64,000 nucleotides of DNA, from positions 62,001 through 126,000 of the forward strand of contig JBNMQC010000001.1 in the NCBI GenBank assembly GCA_051277445.1. Direction: 5' to 3'. Below are positions 26,389 to 35,391 of this stretch, one piece after another; position 1 is the stretch's first letter, and each line of letters starts with the position of its first letter. Origin of the DNA: Bermanella sp051277445. Its GTDB lineage: Bacteria > Pseudomonadota > Gammaproteobacteria > Pseudomonadales > Oceanobacteraceae. The notes below the pieces were generated by a model that saw only the letters and a list, made by a program, of their open reading frames with translations, was not told where the DNA came from and did not search any database. Made by a program: the position numbers and the translations under genes.

Positions 26389-27666
26389 ATGATCACGCGC
26401 CTCACATCCTGCCTTAGCTATTTATTGCTCGCATGCGCTTCTTATTCTGCCCATAGCTTTGAGTTAACCCCAGAGCAAGTGAACGGCGTGTATCAATTGG
26501 CGCAACCTGAGCGCAGTGCCGCTGGGCCAACCCAGCAACTGACCATTGAATACGGTGAAATGAACGGTCAAACCGTTTTGGTCACCGCCAGTTGCCCTAA
26601 GTGCCCAGCGGCGGGTTATCGCTTATTAGAGACTGAAACGAAAGAGTTAGGCCGCCCCGTGTTTTTTAATTCATCGGGTATTTATGTGATGGCCTATGAT
26701 GCCAATACCTTTGTCTCGGTCATGGCGGATGGTCAACTTGGCAAAAAGATTTGGCAAACACTGGTGTATGCCAATGTTTATAGCAAACAAGGCACACCCA
26801 CCATTGATTTAGCCACGGCTAAACAATTTGTTATTAACGAGTCTAAGCGCTTAATGACCGGCGAAGGCATTGCTGAGTCTGTGGTCACTGGTGGCAACGG
26901 CACCTATTACGCGGCCATGAAACACGGCATTGGCAGTGAAGCCTATGATCAGATGGAAGTATTGATTTACCCACAACAAAAAATCGTACTCACCGGCATG
27001 AATTGCCGCAGTTGCCGCACCGACAGTTACCACTATGAAAGCGAACTGAGCCAAGCTATTGGCCAACCCGTTTACAAGCTTCGGCATTTAGATCGCTTCT
27101 TAATTGAAAATAAAAAAGGTGAGCTATGGTGGACCAATGCTAATTTAGGCAAAACTGTGTGGGGCGATAGCAGCCATTTTAATGTGATCACCCAAGATAA
27201 AAACTTTGCGCGTAAACTCACCATCGACAAAGCCGCGCAAACGCAAATCGACAGCACATTCAAACAATACGCCCAACAAGCCAAAGCCGCTGTGGATGCG
27301 CGCATTAAACAACAAGACCAGCAGCGCACCGCCAATAATCAATTACCTAAAAAAGGCTTAACCGATTCACAACTGGAACAAGACACCTTCGCCGCCGCCC
27401 AAATTTGGGCCCGTAATTATCAATGGCAAGAAACCCTCAAGTACACCTACCTCACTAGCCAAGACTGGAGCATTCTGCGCCATCCACTCACCGGTATTCA
27501 AACGGGCCGCCGCATCAATGGCATCATTACCATGGAGCGCAACGATGGTTTATGCAGCTATCAACAAGCGGTTTTTGAACAAGACTTTAATGGCAGAAGC
27601 TATCAAAAAACCGTGATGGTGGGCGTGGTGCCAGGGCAGAATAAATTGGATTGTGGGAAGTTGTGA
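26389..27666 (+). CDS. Uncharacterised exported protein with a duplicated CxxC module
   Basis: Not recognised. The 425-residue product has a signal peptide (about 1-23) and AAGGAC before the start. An internal duplication is visible. Residues 61-135 contain C69-P-K-C72 followed by ETETKELGRPVFF and GQLGKKIWQTLVY. Residues 197-270 contain C206-R-S-C209 followed by ESELSQAIGQPVYKL and ANLGKTVWGDSSH. Each CxxC could form a redox pair or hold a metal or haem. The C-terminal third is rich in Gln and Lys and then resembles a small beta domain ending VPGQNKLDCGKL. No function is proposed. The following AlbA_2 gene is AT-rich and of different character. Confidence 0.6.
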   Translation: MITRLTSCLSYLLLACASYSAHSFELTPEQVNGVYQLAQPERSAAGPTQQLTIEYGEMNGQTVLVTASCPKCPAAGYRLLETETKELGRPVFFNSSGIYVMAYDANTFVSVMADGQLGKKIWQTLVYANVYSKQGTPTIDLATAKQFVINESKRLMTGEGIAESVVTGGNGTYYAAMKHGIGSEAYDQMEVLIYPQQKIVLTGMNCRSCRTDSYHYESELSQAIGQPVYKLRHLDRFLIENKKGELWWTNANLGKTVWGDSSHFNVITQDKNFARKLTIDKAAQTQIDSTFKQYAQQAKAAVDARIKQQDQQRTANNQLPKKGLTDSQLEQDTFAAAQIWARNYQWQETLKYTYLTSQDWSILRHPLTGIQTGRRINGIITMERNDGLCSYQQAVFEQDFNGRSYQKTVMVGVVPGQNKLDCGKL

Positions 27667-27718
27667 TTTTAAATATATCGACCACTTGCAATTTTATCTA
27701 TCGGAAAAGAATAAAGAT

Positions 27719-28876
27719 ATGAGCACGGAAGAACTAATTAACAACCTTCTTTATGAAGAAGAAAGCACAACCCTCGATTTTAAATCAGAGCAATATAAAT
27801 TTGTAAAAGCTCAAGATAGGGACAAATCTGAATTACTTAAAGATATCCTCGCTTTTGTAAATTCCTGGAGACGAACGGATGCATATATACTTATAGGGGT
27901 CGCAGAAGTAAAAGGTGGTAAGTCACTGATTAAGGGAATCGATGATGACCTCGATGATGCCCAATTACAGCAATTTGTTCAGTCAAAAATAAATGCACCT
28001 ATACATTTTTCATATCAAACAATAGAACAGGAAGGCAAAAAAATTGGTGTTATTACAATACCCGTACAAACTAGACCTATATATTTAAAAAAGAATTTTG
28101 CTAATCTTGTAGCTAATACTGTTTACGTTAGAAGAGGCTCGTCCACTACAATTGCTCTACCTGATGAAATTGCCAAAATGGGTTCAAGTGACACAAAAGA
28201 AATCAAAAAATCACCAAAGTTAAATACATTTATAGTTAGTGGAGAGCATGATGAAAAACAACTAAATTGTATTGAACAAACAATAATTTTAGCCAAAATA
28301 CCAAAAGGTAATGATTTCCCAAAATATGGGGATCATGAATATCCGCATCTAATGTCCTCCTCTTTTTTTAACAAAAATAACAGCAAATATTATTCTGAAT
28401 TTTCAGAATACTTTAGGCAAATGAATTCATTTTTTGCTTTAAGAATCGGGATTAAGAATGATGGTAATTTAGTTGCTCGAGATGTAAAAGCCTATATCGA
28501 TTTTCAGGGTTTACCTAAAGGCAGTCTTATTTTTCACGAGCGTGATACTCCAGAAAGACCAAATACAGTTTCAGAAATCAGCATTTTAAGAAGTTTAGAT
28601 TATTCTAATAATTTAAATCGAAACTACGTATTAGAAATCAAAGAAATTCCTAATGGTTATCGCGCTATCTTTAACTTTGGGAAGCTGCAACCTAAAGATA
28701 CTAAAATATGCTTGGAACACCTTTGTTTGAAAATTACAGATTCATGTCAACCATCTGTAAATGTAACAATATTTTCTGATGACTTAGAAAGTCCCGATAA
28801 ATCGATTTTAAAAATCAACGTTTGCACAGAAGAAAAAGAGTTTTCAATTAATCAAATCATGCAATTATCCGAATAA
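27719..28876 (+). CDS. Schlafen/AlbA_2 domain protein, AT-rich
   Basis: A 385-residue protein whose N-terminal ~150 residues match the Schlafen AlbA_2 domain: ESTTLDFKSEQYKF, DILAFVNSWRRTDAYILIGV and VYVRRGSSTTIAL. AlbA_2 domains occur in regulators and in some phage-defence proteins; the biochemical role is uncertain. The C-terminal half is not recognised and looks like a beta-sandwich (LRIGIKNDGNLVARDVKAYI). Base composition is strikingly AT-rich compared with both neighbours, a sign of transfer. The ATG at 27719 is preferred over a GTG at 27653 that would overlap the preceding gene. It lies 254 bases from the glmS stop, beside the attTn7 position. Confidence 0.75.
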   Translation: MSTEELINNLLYEEESTTLDFKSEQYKFVKAQDRDKSELLKDILAFVNSWRRTDAYILIGVAEVKGGKSLIKGIDDDLDDAQLQQFVQSKINAPIHFSYQTIEQEGKKIGVITIPVQTRPIYLKKNFANLVANTVYVRRGSSTTIALPDEIAKMGSSDTKEIKKSPKLNTFIVSGEHDEKQLNCIEQTIILAKIPKGNDFPKYGDHEYPHLMSSSFFNKNNSKYYSEFSEYFRQMNSFFALRIGIKNDGNLVARDVKAYIDFQGLPKGSLIFHERDTPERPNTVSEISILRSLDYSNNLNRNYVLEIKEIPNGYRAIFNFGKLQPKDTKICLEHLCLKITDSCQPSVNVTIFSDDLESPDKSILKINVCTEEKEFSINQIMQLSE

Positions 28877-28994
28877 TTGAGTTTTATGCTTAGCCCGTAG
28901 TTTGAGAAGTAAGGAACGAACGCCTTCCAACATTTGAGTCATCGTATTGCGCTTCGCTTATGCCGACCTACCTCTTAAATCATGATTAGCGGAA

Positions 28995-29128
28995 TTCAAA
29001 ACAAAAGCCCGTCGCGAGCGCCAGTCAGACAAGGTAAAAAAGATTTTTAAGTGAGACGCATAACTCGCCTATGTAACAATCTTAAAAATCTTTTTAACGC
29101 CGTATGGCTAAGCGCAGTAGGGCGTAAC
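28995..29128 (-). repeat. Structured intergenic element, copy 1 (after glmS)
   Basis: About 125 bases starting a few bases after the glmS stop codon. A 15-bp inner stem (29037-29051 with 29081-29095) surrounds a core that reads GAGACGCATAACTCGCC and then TATGTAAC. Outer arms GCCC/GGGC and GCCA/TGGC also pair. A second copy follows glmU (31112-31233) in the same orientation. The boxes between stems are conserved while paired arms differ, so structure rather than sequence seems to be kept. Confidence 0.65.
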
Positions 29129-29130
29129 CA

Positions 29131-29165
29131 TTATTCAACCGTTACGGACTTGGCAAGATTCCTTG
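29131..29165 (-). other. Predicted attTn7 target (glmS 3' end)
   Basis: The last codons of glmS encode NLAKSVTVE, the same peptide as in E. coli, whose DNA is bound by TnsD to direct Tn7 insertion just downstream. No Tn7 ends or tns genes are visible, so this is only the target site, next to the atypical AlbA_2 gene. Confidence 0.5.
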
Positions 29166-30963
29166 GTTGGTCTACGTCGGTCCCGCGCAACACCGCCACG
29201 TGGTAGCTCAGCAACTGCAACGGAATGATGTACAAAATCGGTTCCATCAAATCACTGCAAGATGGCATGTTGAGTACCTTCATGTTTTGTGTGCTTTTCA
29301 CTTTTGATTTTTCATCGGCAAACACAAACAACTCACCGCCACGGGCGCGTACTTCTTCAAGGTTGGATTTTAGTTTATCCAACAATTCGTTTTGTGGTGC
29401 CACGGTGACGATTGGCGTGTCTTTATCCACAAGAGCCAATGGGCCGTGTTTTAACTCACCGGCTGGGTAGGCTTCGGCGTGAATATAAGAGATTTCTTTT
29501 AGCTTGAGCGCACCTTCCATGGCAATTGGGTACATAGCGCCACGGCCTAGGAACAAGCCATTGTGCTTTTCTGCAAAATCCTGCGCCATCACTTCGATAT
29601 CTGAGTCCATGGCTAATGCTTTTTCAACTAACTCAGGCAGTTTTAGTAAATCGGCTACAATTTCTTCTTCTACTTGGCGCACCATGCCATGACGACGGCC
29701 AAGGGCGATGGTGAGCATCATTAATGCAACCAGCTGCGAAGTGAATGCCTTAGTGGATGCCACGCCAATTTCAGGGCCTGCGTTGGTCATAATGGCCAGA
29801 TCCGATTCACGTACCAATGAAGAACCCGGTACGTTACAAATGCTTAAGCTGGCGGTAAAACCGATCTCTTTGGCTTTACGTAATGCAGCCAAGGTATCCG
29901 CAGTTTCACCTGATTGAGAAATGGTAATAAACAAGCTATTAGGTAAGGCCACGGTTTTACGGTAGCGGTATTCACTGGCCACTTCGATCTGACACGGAAT
30001 GCCCACTAGGCTTTCGATCCAGTATTTTGCCACCATGCCTGAGTGGTATGAGGTACCACAGGCAATGATTTGTACCGCTTGGGTTTTATCAAATACGTCT
30101 TTGGCTTTTGTACCAAAAGCTTGCTCTAACAAATGGGTTTTGCTGATGCGACCTTCAAGGCAGTTACGAATCACCTGTGGCTGCTCGTAAATTTCTTTCA
30201 TCATGTAATGACGATATTCACCTTTGTCGGCCACACCCATTTTATGTTCAAACACGCTCACATCATGAACCACTTCGGCGTTGTCTTTATCCCAAACGTG
30301 TACGTGGTCTGTGGTCAGTTCCGCCACGTCGCCTTCATTTAAGAAGATAAAACGGTCAGTCACTTGCAATAGTGCCAACTGGTCAGAGGCAATGAAGTGC
30401 TCGCCAGAGCCCACACCAATGACTAACGGGGAGCCATGACGGGCGGCGACTAACTTGCCCGGATGATCCGCACTGATCACACCCAGTGCATAGGCGCCGT
30501 CTAGGCGTTTGATGGTTTCTTTTACCGCATCGGTGAGTGAAGAGGTTTTTTGTAAGTTCTGATGAATTAAATGCACCACCACTTCGGTATCGGTTTGCGA
30601 TAAAAACTCATAGCCCGCGCCACGTAATTCTTCACGCAGTTCTTCGTAGTTTTCGATGATGCCGTTATGCACAATAGCCAAACGCTCGCCAGACATGTGC
30701 GGGTGAGAATTTTCTTCTGATGGCTTTCCGTGAGTGGCCCAGCGGGTGTGGGCAATACCGGTTTTACCAAAGAAAGGGGCAGCAGCAATGCCGTCTTCTA
30801 ATTCTTTTACTTTACCCATACGACGACAACGCTCGATCACGTTGGCATCGTTTAATACGGCTAAACCTGCGCTGTCGTAACCACGATATTCAAGACGACG
30901 CAGACCTTCTAGCAGTATTTCGTTTACATTGCGCTGGGCGATACCGCCGACAATTCCACACAT
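29131..30963 (-). CDS. glmS: Glucosamine-fructose-6-phosphate aminotransferase (isomerizing)
   Basis: Makes glucosamine-6-phosphate from fructose-6-phosphate and glutamine, the entry step to UDP-GlcNAc for peptidoglycan and LPS. The 610-residue product begins MCGIVGG, leaving Cys as the N-terminal nucleophile of the glutaminase domain (about 1-240). Two SIS sugar-isomerase domains follow (CGTSYHSG, SQSGETADTL, STKAFTSQ, EGALKLKEISYIHAEAYPAG). It lies 266 bases after glmU on the same strand, the usual glmU-glmS pair. Both genes are followed directly by copies of the same structured repeat. Confidence 0.97.
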   Translation of the reverse strand: MCGIVGGIAQRNVNEILLEGLRRLEYRGYDSAGLAVLNDANVIERCRRMGKVKELEDGIAAAPFFGKTGIAHTRWATHGKPSEENSHPHMSGERLAIVHNGIIENYEELREELRGAGYEFLSQTDTEVVVHLIHQNLQKTSSLTDAVKETIKRLDGAYALGVISADHPGKLVAARHGSPLVIGVGSGEHFIASDQLALLQVTDRFIFLNEGDVAELTTDHVHVWDKDNAEVVHDVSVFEHKMGVADKGEYRHYMMKEIYEQPQVIRNCLEGRISKTHLLEQAFGTKAKDVFDKTQAVQIIACGTSYHSGMVAKYWIESLVGIPCQIEVASEYRYRKTVALPNSLFITISQSGETADTLAALRKAKEIGFTASLSICNVPGSSLVRESDLAIMTNAGPEIGVASTKAFTSQLVALMMLTIALGRRHGMVRQVEEEIVADLLKLPELVEKALAMDSDIEVMAQDFAEKHNGLFLGRGAMYPIAMEGALKLKEISYIHAEAYPAGELKHGPLALVDKDTPIVTVAPQNELLDKLKSNLEEVRARGGELFVFADEKSKVKSTQNMKVLNMPSCSDLMEPILYIIPLQLLSYHVAVLRGTDVDQPRNLAKSVTVE

Positions 30964-31111
30964 GTTTATGTCCCTAATAATTCAAGGTTTCGCAGTTCAC
31001 TGGAAACGCTTTTGATTTGCTTGGTCAGACGTCTGGAGTCAGAGATCGGACACTAATAAATTCTATTGATTCTTAATCTTTGAATCAGAAAAGGATTACT
31101 TACTATCACGC

Positions 31112-31233
31112 TTAAACCGTAACGAGCGACAGCAAGACAAGGCATAAATCGTTTCAAATGAGGCGCATAGCTTGCCTATGTAACGAAGTTGAGACGATTT
31201 ATAACGCCGTATTGTCGAGCGCAGTAGGTTTAA
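31112..31233 (-). repeat. Structured intergenic element, copy 2 (after glmU)
   Basis: The right arm overlaps the glmU stop codon. The outer stem TTAAACC (31112-31118) pairs perfectly with GGTTTAA (31227-31233). The inner stem 31144-31157 with 31189-31202 has 14 pairs including one G-T. The core GAGGCGCATAGCTTGCC followed by TATGTAAC is shared with copy 1 at 28995-29128. Arms differ from copy 1 in a compensatory way. Confidence 0.65.
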
Positions 31234-32600
31234 CCTTTTGTTGGGCGCTGCCAGTTCAAGTTCACCTGCTTACCACGGGCAACCGCTAGCTTATCGGCTT
31301 CAACTTCTTTGGTAATAGTAGAACCCGCACCTACCGTTGCGCCAGCGCCTATTTTAACCGGTGCCACTAATGACGAGTTTGAGCCAATAAATGCTCCGTC
31401 GCCAATTTCGGTTTTAAATTTGTTCACACCATCATAATTACAGGTAATGGTGCCCGCACCAATATTGGCACCTTTACCAATCACAGCATCACCAATATAG
31501 GTCAGGTGATTCACCTTACTACCTTCACCAATAATGGATTTTTTTACTTCACAAAAATTACCTACTTTCGCACCGTTTTCTAAAACGGCACCCGGGCGCA
31601 GGCGAGCGTATGGGCCGATATCACAGCTTTGTTTTACATCCGCATCTTCAATGTGGCTGAATGCTTTTACTTTACTGCCTGCAGCAATGGATGCGTTTTT
31701 AATAATGCAGTTAGCTTCAATATGCACACCATCGCCCAGCACCACTTGGCCTTCTAGAATGACGTTGGCATCAATCACCACATCACGCCCAACTTTCACG
31801 CCAAGGGTATTACCTGGGCGAATGTCTAAACGGGCAGGGTCTAATACTGTCACCCCTTGTGTCATTAAATCGTGTACTAAGCGGGCTTGATACCAACGCT
31901 CTAGTTCCGCTTGTTGCGCTCGATTGTTCACCCCAAAGGTTTCTTCGGCGAATTCTGGCTGTAAGGTTTCAACCTCGATGCCCGCAGCCACTGACATGGC
32001 AATCACATCCGTGAGATAGTATTCACCTTGGGCATTGTTATTAGACAATTTAGGTAACCACTCATGTAACTTTTGGGTAGGTACTGACAATATGCCGGTA
32101 TTCACTTCTTGAATGGTCAGCTCAGTCTCGTTGGCATCTTTGTGCTCAACGATGGCTTTTACCTTGTGGTTAGCATCACGCACAATACGACCGTAACCGC
32201 TTGGGTCGTCCATGTTAACGGTTAGCAGCCCAACATTACCCTGCTGGGTGATTTTGATCAGTGCATCTAACGTGTCACTTTGGATTAAGGGTACGTCGCC
32301 GTACAAAATCAGAGTGGTGCCTGATGGGGCTAAGTTTTCAAGGGCCATCATTACCGCGTGGCCTGTGCCTTTTTGCTCGGCTTGCAGGGCAAATTGAATA
32401 TCCGATTCATCGCCAAACTGGGCTTTTACTTGCTCAGCACCATGACCCACTACTACGTGCATAGCATTGGCACTGACTTTACGGGCGCTATCAATCACAT
32501 GGCCTAACATGGGCTTACCCGCAATTGGGTGCAATACTTTCGGTAAATCCGATTTCATACGGGAGCCTTGCCCCGCCGCTAAAATAACCACATCGATCAT
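31230..32600 (-). CDS. glmU: Bifunctional GlmU (GlcNAc-1-P uridyltransferase / GlcN-1-P acetyltransferase)
   Basis: Acetylates glucosamine-1-phosphate and then couples it to UTP to give UDP-GlcNAc. The 456-residue product has the N-terminal nucleotidyltransferase signature LAAGQGSRMKSDLPKVLHPI and a C-terminal left-handed beta-helix with hexapeptide repeats and the acetyltransferase region ENGAKVGNFCEVKKS. It precedes glmS on the same strand and is divergent from a TrmB-type regulator. Confidence 0.97.
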   Translation of the reverse strand: MIDVVILAAGQGSRMKSDLPKVLHPIAGKPMLGHVIDSARKVSANAMHVVVGHGAEQVKAQFGDESDIQFALQAEQKGTGHAVMMALENLAPSGTTLILYGDVPLIQSDTLDALIKITQQGNVGLLTVNMDDPSGYGRIVRDANHKVKAIVEHKDANETELTIQEVNTGILSVPTQKLHEWLPKLSNNNAQGEYYLTDVIAMSVAAGIEVETLQPEFAEETFGVNNRAQQAELERWYQARLVHDLMTQGVTVLDPARLDIRPGNTLGVKVGRDVVIDANVILEGQVVLGDGVHIEANCIIKNASIAAGSKVKAFSHIEDADVKQSCDIGPYARLRPGAVLENGAKVGNFCEVKKSIIGEGSKVNHLTYIGDAVIGKGANIGAGTITCNYDGVNKFKTEIGDGAFIGSNSSLVAPVKIGAGATVGAGSTITKEVEADKLAVARGKQVNLNWQRPTKG

Positions 32601-32770
32601 TGTTAATCTCTATCTTCCGTTAATGGCCGTGTCTTAAAACAGTCATATTCGCTGCTCTAGGCATTCCATTTTATTAGGCCATATGTCAAATCTTGCCTGA
32701 CACTAAATAAAAAAGGTTGTTCAGTCTATTGAGTTTGTTAGGATTTACAATCCACTTTGTCACAAATTAA

Positions 32771-33514
32771 ATGACAACAATGAAGTTAAACAGTCTGACA
32801 CAACTTGGCTTAACCGAGCGAGAAATCGCGGTTTATCACAGCTTGCTTACGCTAGGGCCTGCATCTATTCGAGACCTGGCCGCTAAAGCGCAATTAAACC
32901 GCGGCACCACTTATGAAACCCTTAAGATATTGGTGAGTAAGGGCATTGTTAATTATCTGCCCAAAGGCAAGCGCCGCGTGTTTCAAGCTGAAGATCCTGA
33001 GCGTTTATTAGATTTGGCCGAGCAAAAACGTCAAAGCTTAGAGCAAACATTGCTCGAACTTAAAACCGATATCATTCCAGGGCTCAAGCACCTTAAGACG
33101 GACATGGTAGCGGGTAACGTGCGTTTTTATGAGGGTGACGATGGGGTAGAGTTGATACTTCGAGACATCTTAAGCAGTGTGGATCGCAGCAAACAAAAAC
33201 AATACAGTGTCATATCGACTCAGGCCTTACGCGAACACCTATACAGGCCTTTCCCAACCTTCACTAAACAACGTGTGGCCAAAAATATAAAGGTGCGAGT
33301 CATTGCCATTGGTGACGGTGGTGATGAAGCAGAGCTGGCAGAACGTAAATGGCTTAAAGGTAAGGGGGATGCTTCTTATATTGCGATTTATCCACCCAAG
33401 GTGGCCATGATCAGCCTAGCGGATAACAACTATCCAGTAGTGGTGGTGATTGATAGCGACGCCATCGCTGGCACACAGCAGATGATGTTTGATACATTGT
33501 GGGCGGCTTTATAA
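32771..33514 (+). CDS. TrmB-family transcriptional regulator
   Basis: A 247-residue protein with an N-terminal winged helix-turn-helix of the TrmB type (GLTEREIAVYHSLLTLGPAS, then AAKAQLNRGTTYETLKILVSKGIV). A coiled-coil-like stretch (about 80-110) and a C-terminal domain that could bind a ligand (about 115-247) follow. TrmB regulators are best known as sugar-responsive repressors in archaea. The gene is divergent from glmU, so control of amino-sugar synthesis is a plausible but unproven role. A terminator follows at 33537-33566. Confidence 0.8.
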   Translation: MTTMKLNSLTQLGLTEREIAVYHSLLTLGPASIRDLAAKAQLNRGTTYETLKILVSKGIVNYLPKGKRRVFQAEDPERLLDLAEQKRQSLEQTLLELKTDIIPGLKHLKTDMVAGNVRFYEGDDGVELILRDILSSVDRSKQKQYSVISTQALREHLYRPFPTFTKQRVAKNIKVRVIAIGDGGDEAELAERKWLKGKGDASYIAIYPPKVAMISLADNNYPVVVVIDSDAIAGTQQMMFDTLWAAL

Positions 33515-33536
33515 ATAACCATGGAATTAGTTAATA

Positions 33537-33566
33537 AAAAAGCCGCTCAATGAGCGGCTTTTTTGT
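33537..33566. terminator. Bidirectional terminator
   Basis: AAAAAAGCCGCTCA and TGAGCGGCTTTTTT form a near-continuous stem between two converging genes. Confidence 0.88.
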
Positions 33567-33584
33567 TATTAGGCAAGGCCAAGA

Positions 33585-35195
33585 TCACTGAGCAAACTCA
33601 GGACAGGTTTGCTCTTGTATCTCTTTTAAGTCGTACTGCATGTATCCAGCTTCACCAAATACATCCGTACCGTTGAGATAATATTTACCGGCTTCTTCAT
33701 TTGGGTTGGTAATGTCATAACCCAGCACTTTGGCCACCTGAAGACTAATCAAATAGTGATTAGGCATACAGCCCAGCTCATTTTTCAATCGACTAATTTC
33801 AGCTTGATCAATGCCTACCCCATAAAACATAAACGGAACACGTGCCATATCAATATCCACGGCATTGTGACCAAAACGGCCACCTTGTCCGGTTAACTCA
33901 CCATGATCTGGGGTAAAAAAGATGTAGGTTGGCTTGCCTGAGTCTTTAAAGAACTCATAAATATCGGCGATCACTTTTTGCGTGTACAGCACGGAATTGT
34001 CATAGCTGTTGAGCATGTATGATTCATAGGGCTGACCCTCTACCGGATACACCTCTTGAGACTGTGGATAGTTATCCACATAAGGTGCATGCGTGCTGCG
34101 CATATGCAAGGTAATGAATTGGGGCTTGTCGTAGTCTAGGTTCATAGACTTCAATTCAAGCAATAGGCGATCATCGTATTCACCGTCATAACTCAATAAG
34201 TGTTTATCTTCTTTCCATGAATCTACATCGCCTAATGAAAACGCATAAGTTAACCCACCTGCGTTTTTCTGCGTAGTAATATAGTGGGTCTCATAACCTT
34301 GGCGTTTCGCTAAACGAAACAACGCGGTATCCATTTTACTGATGTGCGCCGTATTGTTCGGCTCATAAACCGTATTAAAGAATAAACTTAATGAAACCCG
34401 CGTCGATACCGCACTTGAAATAGCTGGGGTAAAAAAGAAGTTAGGGTCGCCTTTATACTTCATAAGGTCAGGGTTGGTATCACGCTCATAACCATAAAGC
34501 GCCATATTGTAATAGCTTAAGCTCTCTCCCATTAGCACCACAACGTTCGCATCAGCAGGCTGATTTTTAGTGATTTGATAGGGGTCATAGCTTGGCATTT
34601 CTTTGCGTAAACCGGCCAGTATTTTTAACTGGCGAGCAGTAAAAAATGACACACTGTATAAGCCGTTTTTCATGGCAGAGTGGGCAATATTTGGCTGATA
34701 CTTCTGAGAGGCCTCTGAGCGCAAAGACTGTAAAAAGGGTAACGTCAGCAACAGAGCAAATAGCACCCAAATATACGGCACGGTGAAACTGGTTTTATAA
34801 AACCGGTTATACGTAAAATACGCCAATCCATAAAACGCCATAGATAAAAAGAACGCCGGCAGCATAAATTTCAGACCATCAGCAAAGCCTATCAACGCAT
34901 CGTGCATTTCCCCCATCATCAACACCATATCAAAGGCACTGTAAAACCCTCCGAAATACGTGAAATACATAAGCTGAGTGGCTTGCATCAAGGCCAAAAT
35001 AAGCAGTACCGCCTTATTAAATCTGGGGGTAGGGCTTAATAACATGAAGACCATCAACACCAAGGTGATCACGATGCTTTTGAAATCATATCCAGCTAAG
35101 TAGTTATGATTGAACCAGCCGTAAATGACATCAGGTAAGATGACGAATACCCAGAGGGCCGCCAATATTAATAGAGAGTGTTTAATTCTTTGCAC
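33585..35195 (-). CDS. Phosphoethanolamine transferase-like membrane sulfatase-fold protein
   Basis: A 536-residue protein with about five N-terminal hydrophobic segments (to about 160) and a periplasmic alkaline-phosphatase-superfamily domain. Zinc and nucleophile positions of the EptA/MCR family are recognisable: E224 in LMGESLSYYN followed by GYERDTNP, T265 in SAVSTRVSLS as the likely nucleophile, and DHGE with FGHN further on. Family members add phosphoethanolamine to lipid A, LPS core or other glycans; the acceptor is not deducible here. The cysteines conserved in EptA disulfides are largely missing, so it may belong to the OpgE/CptA-like side. It lies downstream of the ATP synthase operon, and its upstream region contains a remnant of atpC. 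Confidence 0.8.
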   Translation of the reverse strand: MQRIKHSLLILAALWVFVILPDVIYGWFNHNYLAGYDFKSIVITLVLMVFMLLSPTPRFNKAVLLILALMQATQLMYFTYFGGFYSAFDMVLMMGEMHDALIGFADGLKFMLPAFFLSMAFYGLAYFTYNRFYKTSFTVPYIWVLFALLLTLPFLQSLRSEASQKYQPNIAHSAMKNGLYSVSFFTARQLKILAGLRKEMPSYDPYQITKNQPADANVVVLMGESLSYYNMALYGYERDTNPDLMKYKGDPNFFFTPAISSAVSTRVSLSLFFNTVYEPNNTAHISKMDTALFRLAKRQGYETHYITTQKNAGGLTYAFSLGDVDSWKEDKHLLSYDGEYDDRLLLELKSMNLDYDKPQFITLHMRSTHAPYVDNYPQSQEVYPVEGQPYESYMLNSYDNSVLYTQKVIADIYEFFKDSGKPTYIFFTPDHGELTGQGGRFGHNAVDIDMARVPFMFYGVGIDQAEISRLKNELGCMPNHYLISLQVAKVLGYDITNPNEEAGKYYLNGTDVFGEAGYMQYDLKEIQEQTCPEFAQ

Positions 35196-35284
35196 GGGGA
35201 ACTCGGAGTTTAAATGTTTCAGTATTGTAATAAACTTTATCTACGACAGCACTGTATTGTGAAAGAATCCTATTCTTAAAAGAA

Positions 35285-35371
35285 TAACGCTTACCCAATT
35301 TTTCGCGGATCTGTTGCAGAGTACGAATCTGCGCCATGCCAATTTCATAAGAATGCAAGCTGAGACACAGC
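35285..35371 (-). pseudogene. Remnant of an atpC 3' end
   Basis: This segment repeats the last part of atpC (35448-35523). The first ~50 bases differ at a few positions only. Read as codons, AQIRTLQQIREKLGKR is fully preserved, with changes at third positions (GCG for GCA, CGT for CGC, CAA for CAG). The stop codon is lost at the breakpoint, and beyond the start of the match an 11-base insertion is present. It lies after the atpC terminator and before the phosphoethanolamine-transferase-like gene. Confidence 0.8.
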
Positions 35372-35391
35372 CTGCTCAACAAATTACAAGC

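Noticed and set aside
27653..27718. GTG start giving a longer AlbA_2 protein
   Set aside because: It would overlap the preceding gene by 14 bases and adds residues outside the domain; the ATG at 27719 fits better.
30964..31229. A glmS ribozyme or riboswitch upstream of glmS
   Set aside because: The upstream region holds the structured repeat after glmU; no glmS-ribozyme core was recognised, and that ribozyme is typical of Firmicutes.
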